A DNA stretch of 64,000 nucleotides, taken from positions 1-64,000 of the forward strand of contig JANYET010000013.1 of NCBI GenBank assembly GCA_025359785.1, given 5' to 3'. The stretch's first letter is position 1; each line of letters opens with the position of its first letter. The position numbers and the translations under genes were made by a program. Below the pieces are notes generated by a model, which saw nothing but the letters and a program-made list of their open reading frames with translations, was not told the DNA's origin and did not search any database. Positions 57,090 to 64,000 of this stretch are shown piece after piece. This DNA is from Alphaproteobacteria bacterium (GTDB lineage Bacteria > Pseudomonadota > Alphaproteobacteria > Caulobacterales > Caulobacteraceae).

Positions 57090-58451
57090 ATGAACGGCAA
57101 GGCGCGGATCGGCGGGCTTCGGCTGACCCTCATGGCCCTCGGTCTCGGCGCAGTGCTCGCGCGACCGGTGGCGGCGCAAAACGCGCCGCCAGAAGCCACG
57201 CCGCAAGCCCCGCCGGAAACCTGGGCTGTGCACGGCCAGGCCACGGTCGTCGACCAGGCGACATTCGCCTTCCGCTCGGCCTATCGCGGCCCCAACAGCC
57301 TCGACCCCGGCGCGCGCGGCAAGGAGACCGCCGACGTCACGCTCTATGCCGGCGTGCGCCTGTGGCCCGGGATGGAGGCGTGGATCAATCCGGAATTCGA
57401 CCAGGGGTTCGGCCTCAGCAACACCCTGGGCGTCGCCGGCTTTCCTAGCGGCGAGGCCTATAAGGTCGGCATGGCCCGCCCCTATTTCCGGCTGCAGCGG
57501 CTGTTCCTCCGCCAGACCATCGACCTGGGCGGCGAGCGCCAAACCGTCGACGCCGACCTCAATCAGCTGGCGGGCAGCCACACCGCCGACCGCTTGGTGA
57601 TCACCGCGGGCAAGCTCGGCGTGCCGGACATCTTCGACACCAACCCCTATTCGCACGATCCGCGGGGCGACTTCCTGAACTGGTCGCTGATCGATGCCGG
57701 GAGCTTCGACTACGCCGCCGACGCCTGGGGCTACACCGTGGGCGCCGCCGCCGAGTGGTACACAGGCCGCTGGACCCTGCGCGGCGGCGTCTTCAACCTC
57801 TCCAAGGTCCCCAACAGCGAACACCTGGAATATGGCTTCAGCCAGTTCCAGGGCATAGCCGAGATCGAGGAACGTCATAAGCTGGGCGGACGGCCCGGCG
57901 CCCTCAAGGTCACCAGCTTCCTCAGCCGCGGCCGCATGGGCGCCTTCGACGACGCCGTGGCGATCGCGCAATCCAGCGGCCGGCCCGCCGACATCGCGGC
58001 CGTCCGGCGCTACCGCAGTCGCAGCGGCGTCAGCTTCAACCTGCAGCAGGAGATGGCCGACGGCCTCGGCGTCTTCGTCCGGGGCGGCATGGCTGGCGGC
58101 GACGTGGAGCCCTACGAATTTTCGGACATCGACCGCACCCTGTCCGGCGGACTATCGCTGAACGGCGGGCGCTGGGGCCGGCCCCACGACACCCTCGGCG
58201 TCGCCGCCGTGATCAACGACATCTCCCGCGCTCACCAGCGGTTCCTGGCCGCTGGCGGCACGGGCATCCTGGTGGGCGACGGCCGACTGCCCCACCCGGG
58301 ACCTGAGCAGATCGTCGAGACCTACTACGACCTCGCCGCCTACGGCCCGGCCCATGTCAGCCTCGACTACCAGCTGGTCAACCACCCCGCCTACAACCGC
58401 GACCGTGGCCCGGTCTCAATCGTCGCGGCGCGCCTGCACGCCCAGTTCTAG
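57090..58451 (+). CDS. OprB-type carbohydrate-selective porin
   Basis: The 453-residue outer-membrane beta-barrel has a signal peptide (MNGKARIGGLRLTLMALGLG, cleavage near VAAQ) and OprB features: WAVHGQATVVDQATFAFRS, LYAGVRLWPGMEAWINPEF, ITAGKLGVPDIFDTN, and the C-terminal aromatic residue in RLHAQF. The ATG at 57090 is preferred with GGGAGG 9 bases upstream. OprB porins admit sugars, but several occur near metal-transport genes. Here the neighbours are a CsoR-type regulator and operators, so it may serve the same transport system. Confidence 0.88.
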   Translation: MNGKARIGGLRLTLMALGLGAVLARPVAAQNAPPEATPQAPPETWAVHGQATVVDQATFAFRSAYRGPNSLDPGARGKETADVTLYAGVRLWPGMEAWINPEFDQGFGLSNTLGVAGFPSGEAYKVGMARPYFRLQRLFLRQTIDLGGERQTVDADLNQLAGSHTADRLVITAGKLGVPDIFDTNPYSHDPRGDFLNWSLIDAGSFDYAADAWGYTVGAAAEWYTGRWTLRGGVFNLSKVPNSEHLEYGFSQFQGIAEIEERHKLGGRPGALKVTSFLSRGRMGAFDDAVAIAQSSGRPADIAAVRRYRSRSGVSFNLQQEMADGLGVFVRGGMAGGDVEPYEFSDIDRTLSGGLSLNGGRWGRPHDTLGVAAVINDISRAHQRFLAAGGTGILVGDGRLPHPGPEQIVETYYDLAAYGPAHVSLDYQLVNHPAYNRDRGPVSIVAARLHAQF

Positions 58452-58470
58452 GATCGGTCGCGCGCGGATT

Positions 58471-59085
58471 TCAGGACACGCCCGCTTCGAGCGCGAGCCG
58501 CAGAAGGTCGGCGGTCTTCGTGACGCCGAGCTTCGTCTTGATCAGGCTGCAGTTGTTGGCGATCGTCTTGTAGCCGAGGCCGAGGGCCTCGGCGATTTCG
58601 CCAAGGCTTCGGCCGGCGGCGAGCAGGCGAAGGATCTCCAGATCTCGGGGCGCCAATTGAGCGAGCGATGCCGCCGGAACGGTCGAGTACAGCACCAGGG
58701 CCTGAGCGATCTCCTGCTCGACATAGCGACCGCCGCCGCCAACCTGCCGGATGGCCGTCAGGAGCTCCTCCGGAGACGCGTTCTTGCTCACATAGCCCTG
58801 CGCGCCGGCTTCCAGCGCGCGGGTGACGTAGAGCGGCTCGGCATGCATGCTGAGCACCAGGATCGGAACATCGCTGTTCTGACGGAGCCGGGACAACAAC
58901 TCGATCCCGCCCAGTTCCGGCAGGTTGAGGTCGAGGATGATCATGTCGAGGTGGTGGGCCTTGGCGATCACCAGGCTTTCCCGACCGGTCTTCGCTTCCA
59001 GGATCTCGGCGTCCGAAACCATGGCCAGCAGCTTGCGAAGCCCGGTCCGGACGATGGCGTGGTCGTCGACCAGCAGGATCTTCAT
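58471..59085 (-). CDS. NarL/FixJ-type response regulator
   Basis: The 204 residues consist of a receiver domain (acidic pocket VDDHA, phospho-acceptor D52 in LDLNLP, lysine in YVSKNAS) and a LuxR-type helix-turn-helix (LAPRDLEILRLLAAGRSLGE; GYKTIANNCSLIKTKLGV). It acts as a DNA-binding partner of the kinase gene, which it follows with a 4-base overlap. Confidence 0.93.
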   Translation of the reverse strand: MKILLVDDHAIVRTGLRKLLAMVSDAEILEAKTGRESLVIAKAHHLDMIILDLNLPELGGIELLSRLRQNSDVPILVLSMHAEPLYVTRALEAGAQGYVSKNASPEELLTAIRQVGGGGRYVEQEIAQALVLYSTVPAASLAQLAPRDLEILRLLAAGRSLGEIAEALGLGYKTIANNCSLIKTKLGVTKTADLLRLALEAGVS

Positions 59086-60440
59086 GCGATGGCCGCCGTG
59101 TTCTTTACTGTCCGATCGGGATCAGGCGCCAGACGCGCCCGGATCGTCCAGCCCGCCGCACCGTCCGTTGGACCGAATGTCAACGACCCGCCCACCGAGG
59201 TGACCCGCTCGCGCATCCCGACAAGGCCCAGCCCACCGCCGGCGATCTTGTCCCCGCGCCCGGCGCCGTCATCGGTGATGGATACGCACAGCACCTGCGC
59301 CTCGTCGATCTCGAGCGCGATCCGCACGCGCCTCGGGTCTGCGTGCCGCACCGCGTTGTTGGCGGCCTCCTGAACCACCCGATAGACGATGTCCTTGGTG
59401 GTCTCGGGAAGCTGGGCCTCCTCCTCCAGCAGGGTGACGTCAAAGGCGATGTCGGGGCGCCGGACCGTCCAGAAGGAAATCAGGTCCGATATGGCCGCGT
59501 TCAGACCCAGTTCGGTGATGCGCGTCGGCCGCAAGCGAACGAGCAGATCGCGCACCTGGCGCTGCATGTGGCGCACGCCGGCCTGAATCGCGCGGACCTG
59601 CTCCGGAATCGCCGCGTGTCGCCCGACCTCGTTCAGCTGCACGATCATCTCCGCGTCCATGTTCACGGCGAAAAGGTGCGGCCCGATGTCGTCGTGCAGA
59701 TCGCGCGCGATGTCGGCGCGTTCCTCCTCCTGGATCGTCAGAAGCTGGTCGCCCAGCAGCCGGTTGCGGTCGGTGGTGACGGCCAGTTCGCCGGCCATAC
59801 GGTTGAAGCCGCGCTGCAGGTCCAGCAGTTCCGTCGGGCCTGTCTCCACGACACGCCCGGTGTAGTCGCCGGTGCCGATCCGGCCGAACTCACCGGCCAG
59901 CGCGCGCAGGGGGCGAAAGGCGGCGCTGATCACAAAATACACCAGCACCAAGCCGACGGCGCCGGAACCGCAGAGCACCATCACGACGCCGATGAATTCC
60001 CGCCAGGCGGCCGCGGCATCGATCTCGGACGTCGGGGTCAGGACAATTTCCCGAAAGCCCGCGCTGCCCGCGGGGACCGCGATCGACAGGCGCGTGGGAT
60101 CGGGCCCCAACAGGCGCCGGAACCACCGCGGCGCAGGCTGGTCGGGAAGCGTCGTCTTCGAGGCCCAGGCCGTTCGACCATCGGCGGTCAAAAGGGCGCT
60201 GCGCACATGCAGGTTGCCGTCAAACGTGGCGATCAGCTGGTGCAGGTCCCGAGCCGGGTGATCGGAATTTGGCAGATCCTCCAAGGCGGAGTTGACGGTT
60301 TGTCGGGCGCCGCCGAGGCCTGCCGCCAGTTCGGCGCTGAGCGCATGGCGGGTCTGATAGCCGGCGACGAGGGTTCCCATCAGCGTACTGATCAGGAGAA
60401 CGACGGCGATCAGGGCGACGACGCGGGCGCGCAGGGACAT
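59082..60440 (-). CDS. MoxY-like sensor histidine kinase
   Basis: The 452 residues have a first membrane helix (about 8-26), a periplasmic LapD/MoxY-type sensor (about 27-150), a second helix (about 153-175), HAMP, and a HisKA_3 domain with the phospho-accepting H in DIARDLHDDIGPHLFAVNM. An HATPase domain follows (N-box VVQEAANNAVRHAD, GGGLGLVGM). Such kinases pair with NarL-type regulators. In methylotrophs MoxY controls methanol oxidation; here the signal is unknown. It is divergent from a TonB receptor gene that it may control. Confidence 0.9.
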   Translation of the reverse strand: MSLRARVVALIAVVLLISTLMGTLVAGYQTRHALSAELAAGLGGARQTVNSALEDLPNSDHPARDLHQLIATFDGNLHVRSALLTADGRTAWASKTTLPDQPAPRWFRRLLGPDPTRLSIAVPAGSAGFREIVLTPTSEIDAAAAWREFIGVVMVLCGSGAVGLVLVYFVISAAFRPLRALAGEFGRIGTGDYTGRVVETGPTELLDLQRGFNRMAGELAVTTDRNRLLGDQLLTIQEEERADIARDLHDDIGPHLFAVNMDAEMIVQLNEVGRHAAIPEQVRAIQAGVRHMQRQVRDLLVRLRPTRITELGLNAAISDLISFWTVRRPDIAFDVTLLEEEAQLPETTKDIVYRVVQEAANNAVRHADPRRVRIALEIDEAQVLCVSITDDGAGRGDKIAGGGLGLVGMRERVTSVGGSLTFGPTDGAAGWTIRARLAPDPDRTVKNTAAIA

Positions 60441-60490
60441 GGCGTCATAATATCACAGGCGCGCTCCCTTGAGCCGTGGGGCCGCAGATT

Positions 60491-60504
60491 GGGAACGAGT
60501 TCCC
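60491..60504. promoter_or_regulatory. 14-base palindrome in the kinase/receptor spacer
   Basis: GGGAACGAGTTCCC has perfect 6-base arms and a 2-base centre. It lies 51 bases upstream of the kinase and 82 bases upstream of the TonB receptor and may be a regulator site. Confidence 0.4.
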
Positions 60505-60556
60505 GGGAAAATCGGGAAGTGTCGGCATAGGTCCACCGCCGCCGCCCGCCTATTCG

Positions 60557-60577
60557 CCCTGTTAAGTCGTAACAGGG
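60557..60577. promoter_or_regulatory. 21-base hairpin or operator just before the TonB receptor
   Basis: CCCTGTTA and TAACAGGG are perfect 8-base arms around AGTCG. The right arm ends 8 bases before the start codon and contains the only purine-rich GGG near it, so the hairpin could either bind a regulator or hide the ribosome site. Confidence 0.5.
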
Positions 60578-60585
60578 ATACCCCC

Positions 60586-62727
60586 ATGGCCAGCATCACC
60601 TCCCGCCGCGCGCTCCTCGGCGCGTCGGTCAGCCTGCTTTCGCTGATCGCCGCGCCCGCCTTCGCCGCCGACGCGGCGCCGGCTGACGGACCGGCGTCCA
60701 CGGCTTCAGGCGCGGTCTCGGAGATCGTGGTCACCGCTCAGCGGCTCGACGCGGCGCGCTCAGCGGTCGAGCCGGCGCTGGGAGCCACCACCTATTCGAT
60801 GCCCGAAGCGTTCATCGGCAACCTGCCTTCGGGCGCCAATGTCCAGCTCAACCAGGTCGTGCTGCAGGCGCCGGGCGTGGCGCAGGACAGCTTCGGCCAG
60901 CTGCATATCCGCGGCGACCACGGCAACATTCAGTACCGGCTGAACAACGTCATCCTGCCGGAGGGGCTGCAGGTGTTCGGGCAGTCCCTGTCGCCCCGCC
61001 TGGCCGCGAACATCGACCTGATCACCGGCGCCGTACCGGCGCAGTACGGCCTGCGGACCGCCGGCGTGCTCAACATCACCACCAAGAGCGGCTTCAAGAA
61101 CGGCGGCGAGATCGGCGTCTATGGCGGCAGCCACGGGATGATCGAACCCTCGATCGAATATGGCGGCTCGTCCGGCGCGACCAGCGGCTTCATCTCCGGA
61201 AGCTACACCGGCACCGACGTCGGCATCGAAAGCCCGGACGGGCGCGGAACCCCGCTGCATGACCATTCCGACCAGTATCAGGCCTTCGGCTACCTGGATC
61301 GCATTCTGGACGACACCAGCCGCGTGTCGCTGATCGCCGGGACCTCGCAGGACAAGTTCCAGATTCCCAACGTCTCGGGCCTGCGGCCAGACGCAGGCTT
61401 CAGCCAGAACGGCGTCACCTCGATCGCCTCCGAAAAGCTGAACCAGAACCAGAAGGAAGGCACGACCTACGGGATCGTGAGCTATCTGAAAACCACCGAC
61501 CGGTTCACGGGCCAGGCCTCAGTCTTCGCCCGCTATTCGGAGCTGCAATATACCCCGGACGTCACCGGCGAGCTGCTGTTCAACGGCATCTCCCAGGCGG
61601 CGCGCAAGACCGACTTGTCATTCGGAACCCAACTCGAAGGGGTCTACAAGCTCAACGACGCCCACACGATCCGCGGCGGGGTGATCGTCTCCACCGACCG
61701 CACCACCAGCAAGACCAGCTCCCAGGTCTTCGCGCTCGACGGCGCGGGCGCCCAGATCGGCCCGGCCGCTGAGACCATCGTCGACAACAGCAAGGCCAAC
61801 GCCTGGACCTATTCGGCCTATCTGCAGGACGAATGGGCGCTGGCCGAGACGCTGACCCTGAACTACGGCCTGCGCTATGACCGGCTGGACGCCTTCCGCA
61901 AGGAGAACCAGCTCTCTCCGCGAGTGAATCTCGTGTGGAAACCCCTGGACGGAACGACCGTCCACGCGGGCTACGCGCGCTACTTCTCCCCACCGCCTTT
62001 CGAGCTGGTCGCCACCGCGTCCTTCAGCAAGTTCGTCGGCACCAGCGCCGAGGCGCCTGGCGCCCAGAACGACCTGCCGCGGTCGGAGCGCGACAATTAT
62101 TTCGACGTGGGCGCGCAGCAGAAGATCGGAGCCCTGACCCTGGGTGTCGACGCCTACTACAAGAAGGCCAAGAACCTGATCGACGAGGGCCAGTTCGGGG
62201 CCCCGATCATCCTGACCCCGTTCAACTATCGCGAGGGCTACGCCAAGGGGGTGGAGTTCAGCGGCAGCTACGTGGCCGGCGGCTTCTCGGCCTACGGCAA
62301 CTTCGCGATCAGCCAGGCCAAGGGCAAGGATATCGTCTCCAGCCAGTTCAACTTCGATCCTGGCGACCTGGCGGTCATCGCCCACCAGTTCATCTTCCTC
62401 GACCACGACCAGACTTACACCGCCTCCGCGGGCTTCGCCTACCGGCTCGGCGAGGGCACGCGGGTATCGGCCGACCTGCTCTACGGCTCCGGCCTGAGAA
62501 AGGACGGCGACGTTCCGAACGGCGACCACGTGCCCGCCTACACCCAGGTCAACCTCGGCGCGGCCCACGCGTTCGAGATGGCGGGCGGCCCACTGACCAT
62601 CCGCGCCGACGCGATCAACGTCTTCGACAAGGGATACGAGATCCGGGACGGCACCGGCGTCGGCGTCGGCGCACCGCAGTTCGGGCCGCGGCGCGGGTTC
62701 TACGCGGGCATCTCGAAGGCGTTCTGA
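60586..62727 (+). CDS. TonB-dependent outer-membrane receptor
   Basis: The 713-residue protein has a signal peptide (cleavage near AFAA), a TonB box-like region (SEIVVTAQRLDA), a plug domain (VVLQAPGVAQDSFGQLHIRG; YGLRTAGVLNITTKSG) and a beta-barrel ending in the aromatic-terminated GFYAGISKAF. The ligand is unknown; the barrel has no clear siderophore or sugar marker. A two-component system is encoded divergently 145 bases upstream. Confidence 0.92.
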   Translation: MASITSRRALLGASVSLLSLIAAPAFAADAAPADGPASTASGAVSEIVVTAQRLDAARSAVEPALGATTYSMPEAFIGNLPSGANVQLNQVVLQAPGVAQDSFGQLHIRGDHGNIQYRLNNVILPEGLQVFGQSLSPRLAANIDLITGAVPAQYGLRTAGVLNITTKSGFKNGGEIGVYGGSHGMIEPSIEYGGSSGATSGFISGSYTGTDVGIESPDGRGTPLHDHSDQYQAFGYLDRILDDTSRVSLIAGTSQDKFQIPNVSGLRPDAGFSQNGVTSIASEKLNQNQKEGTTYGIVSYLKTTDRFTGQASVFARYSELQYTPDVTGELLFNGISQAARKTDLSFGTQLEGVYKLNDAHTIRGGVIVSTDRTTSKTSSQVFALDGAGAQIGPAAETIVDNSKANAWTYSAYLQDEWALAETLTLNYGLRYDRLDAFRKENQLSPRVNLVWKPLDGTTVHAGYARYFSPPPFELVATASFSKFVGTSAEAPGAQNDLPRSERDNYFDVGAQQKIGALTLGVDAYYKKAKNLIDEGQFGAPIILTPFNYREGYAKGVEFSGSYVAGGFSAYGNFAISQAKGKDIVSSQFNFDPGDLAVIAHQFIFLDHDQTYTASAGFAYRLGEGTRVSADLLYGSGLRKDGDVPNGDHVPAYTQVNLGAAHAFEMAGGPLTIRADAINVFDKGYEIRDGTGVGVGAPQFGPRRGFYAGISKAF

Positions 62728-62755
62728 AGAGCGCCGCCGACCGGGGTCCGCAGCC

Positions 62756-63073
62756 GTGCCAATCCTCAGCCAGCGGCGACAGGACGCCGAGGTCGGGGCG
62801 CTGCAGCGGTTGATCTGGACGCTGATCGTAGCGCGCTTTCGCGAGCTCGAGCGCGAGCAGGGCCTCAGAAAGGTCGACCTCAGCCAGCGCCTGGGCATCC
62901 CCCGGTCGCAGGTCCAGATGTGGCTCGCCGCGCCGCGCAACATGACGTTGAAATCCGCGGGGCGGTTGGCGATCGCCTTGGACGCGCGGCTGGTCTGCGG
63001 ACTTGAGCCCTTGCCGATCAGACCGGGCGCGGCGCGGGGCGTTGGAACCTCGGCCGACCCCGAAGGTCGATGA
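62756..63073 (+). CDS. Small HTH (XRE-like) protein
   Basis: The 105-residue protein starts with GTG. A helix-turn-helix is visible in LRKVDLSQRLGIPRSQVQMW followed by NMTLKSAGRLAIALDARLVC. It resembles XRE-family DNA-binding proteins. It starts 28 bases after the receptor stop and could be co-transcribed. Confidence 0.7.
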   Translation: MPILSQRRQDAEVGALQRLIWTLIVARFRELEREQGLRKVDLSQRLGIPRSQVQMWLAAPRNMTLKSAGRLAIALDARLVCGLEPLPIRPGAARGVGTSADPEGR

Positions 63074-63258
63074 GCTCCGCGCCAAGTCTCACGGTCGCGA
63101 TCCTAGACGAGACTGGACGCGGGGATCCTGGCTGAGGCGCGATCGCGGCCGCTCGCTGGGCAGCCTTGCGGCCTTCGTCGGCAGCTATGCTGAAGCCGCG
63201 CGGGAACCGCAGCACCAATCGGGTTAGACTGCCGGCCAGCAGACTGGGGAGCCGATCG

Positions 63259-64000
63259 TTGCAAGACACCGCTAACGCCCTGTGGAACCCCGACATCGCA
63301 CCCACCTCCGCCGAACAGCGGACCTGGCGGTGGTGGCACTTCCTGGCGCTCTGGATCGGCATGGTCATGGCGGTCCCCGGCTACATGCTGGTGGCCGGAT
63401 TGATCGATCAGGGGATGTCAGCCTACCAGGCGATTGGCACGGTCCTGCTGGGCAATCTCATTGTCCTGGGGCCGATGCTGCTGATCGGGCATGCGGGCGC
63501 GAAGTTCGGCATCCCCTACGCGGTGCTGGTCCGCGCGTCTTTCGGATGGCGTGGCGCCCGGCTACCCGCCCTGGCCAGGGCGGCCGTGGCCTGCGGCTGG
63601 TATGGGATCCAGACCTGGATCGGCGGCGGCGCGATGCTGACACTGCTCGGCGTCGTCGTCGGCCATCGGCTGGACGGCCCGCCGATACCGCTGCTCGGCA
63701 TAGGCGTGGGACAGCTCCTCGCCTTCGCCGCCTTCTGGCTCGTGCAGCTGCTGTTCGTGAACAAGGGGCTGGACGCGCTGCGTCGCCTGGAGACCTGGAC
63801 GGCGCCGCTGAAGGTCCTGATCTGCGGCCTCCTCCTCTGGTGGGCGGTCAGCAAGGCCGGCGGGCTGGGCCCAATCCTGTCGGCGCCCTCCGCCTACGCA
63901 ACCGAGGGGCCGAAGGCCGGGCGCTTCTGGGCTGACTTCGGCCCGGCGCTCACGGCCATGACCGGCTTCTGGGCCGCCCTGGCGCTGAACATTCCGGACT
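63259..64000 (+). CDS. NCS1-family permease (cytosine/allantoin type), 5' part
   Basis: The visible 247 codons encode a membrane protein with at least six helices and the NCS1 pattern: LWNPDIAPTSAEQRTWRWWH, ALWIGMVMAVPGYMLVAGL, LVRASFGWRGARLPALARA, CGWYGIQTWIGGGAM. The gene continues past the window end. The TTG at 63259 is chosen because GGGGAG lies 7 bases upstream; an in-frame ATG at 63187 adds 24 residues but has no ribosome site. Substrates are usually nucleobases or related ring compounds. Confidence 0.88.
   Translation, partial: MQDTANALWNPDIAPTSAEQRTWRWWHFLALWIGMVMAVPGYMLVAGLIDQGMSAYQAIGTVLLGNLIVLGPMLLIGHAGAKFGIPYAVLVRASFGWRGARLPALARAAVACGWYGIQTWIGGGAMLTLLGVVVGHRLDGPPIPLLGIGVGQLLAFAAFWLVQLLFVNKGLDALRRLETWTAPLKVLICGLLLWWAVSKAGGLGPILSAPSAYATEGPKAGRFWADFGPALTAMTGFWAALALNIPD

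Noticed and set aside
56502..57971. A 489-codon leftward frame joining the CsoR-type gene to sequence opposite the porin
   Set aside because: Only the last 91 codons are the real regulator; the rest is antisense to the porin and crosses its operators.

Overview
The window is high-GC alphaproteobacterial DNA and most resembles the Caulobacteraceae (Caulobacter/Phenylobacterium group). The evidence is the complete dcw cluster running on into lpxC, bamD, recN and ligA; a CtrA-type box plus GANTC (CcrM) sites upstream of ftsZ; an alphaproteobacterial LexA motif (GTTC-N7-GTTC); PEPxxWA-type PEP-CTERM proteins; and outer-membrane TonB receptors. The genus is an inference. The genes were read by eye from the sequence and no database search was possible.

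Region 1 (1-30372, nearly all on the minus strand) holds, in transcription order, mraZ, rsmH, ftsL, ftsI, murE, murF, mraY, murD, ftsW, murG, murC, murB, ddl, ftsQ, ftsA, ftsZ, lpxC, bamD, recN and ligA. Many junctions overlap by 1-8 bases. The cluster is interrupted by non-dcw genes: a PEP-CTERM trypsin-like protease and a frameshifted metallophosphatase between murG and murC, an M28 peptidase between murB and ddl, an opposite-strand PEP-CTERM protein between ftsA and ftsZ, and a PPOX-type flavoprotein between lpxC and bamD. The mraZ leader carries three helically phased TGGGN repeats and a LexA-type box. The ligA gene, cut by the window edge, looks chimeric: its first half is alphaproteobacterial and its second half actinobacterial.

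Region 2 (30373-42216) is mixed housekeeping: RNase P RNA, a PaiB-like protein, a peptidoglycan amidase and an EamA exporter in a coupled run, a pair of acyl-CoA dehydrogenases, a TonB-domain protein, an EEP-family hydrolase, a phospholipase D, a DUF1289 protein, a membrane-anchored retropepsin-like protease and DusA. Two terminal-inverted repeat elements lie here.

Region 3 (42217-46384) is an accessory island: a Rieske oxygenase alpha subunit, a tandem-domain HxlR-type regulator, a DUF3237 protein and an NTF2-like protein. The upstream regions of the Rieske and DUF3237 genes share a 16-base motif. A degraded short-chain dehydrogenase remnant lies at its edge.

Region 4 (46514-58451) is about metals. 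A Cu/Ag-type RND efflux operon (secreted Cys/Met-rich protein, TolC-type channel, adaptor fused to a CusF domain, CusA-type pump, free CusF) converges on a second unit made of an ABC ATPase, a double-length permease, a CsoR-type sensor and an OprB-type porin. Three almost identical 17-base G/C-rich dyads lie upstream of the permease and between the sensor and the porin. They suggest one regulon for an uncharacterised metal-linked transport system, which is the strongest candidate for something new in this window.

Region 5 (58471-64000) has a NarL-type response regulator and MoxY-like kinase divergent from a TonB-dependent receptor, a small HTH protein and the start of an NCS1 permease. No tRNA, rRNA, CRISPR array, insertion sequence or prophage was seen.
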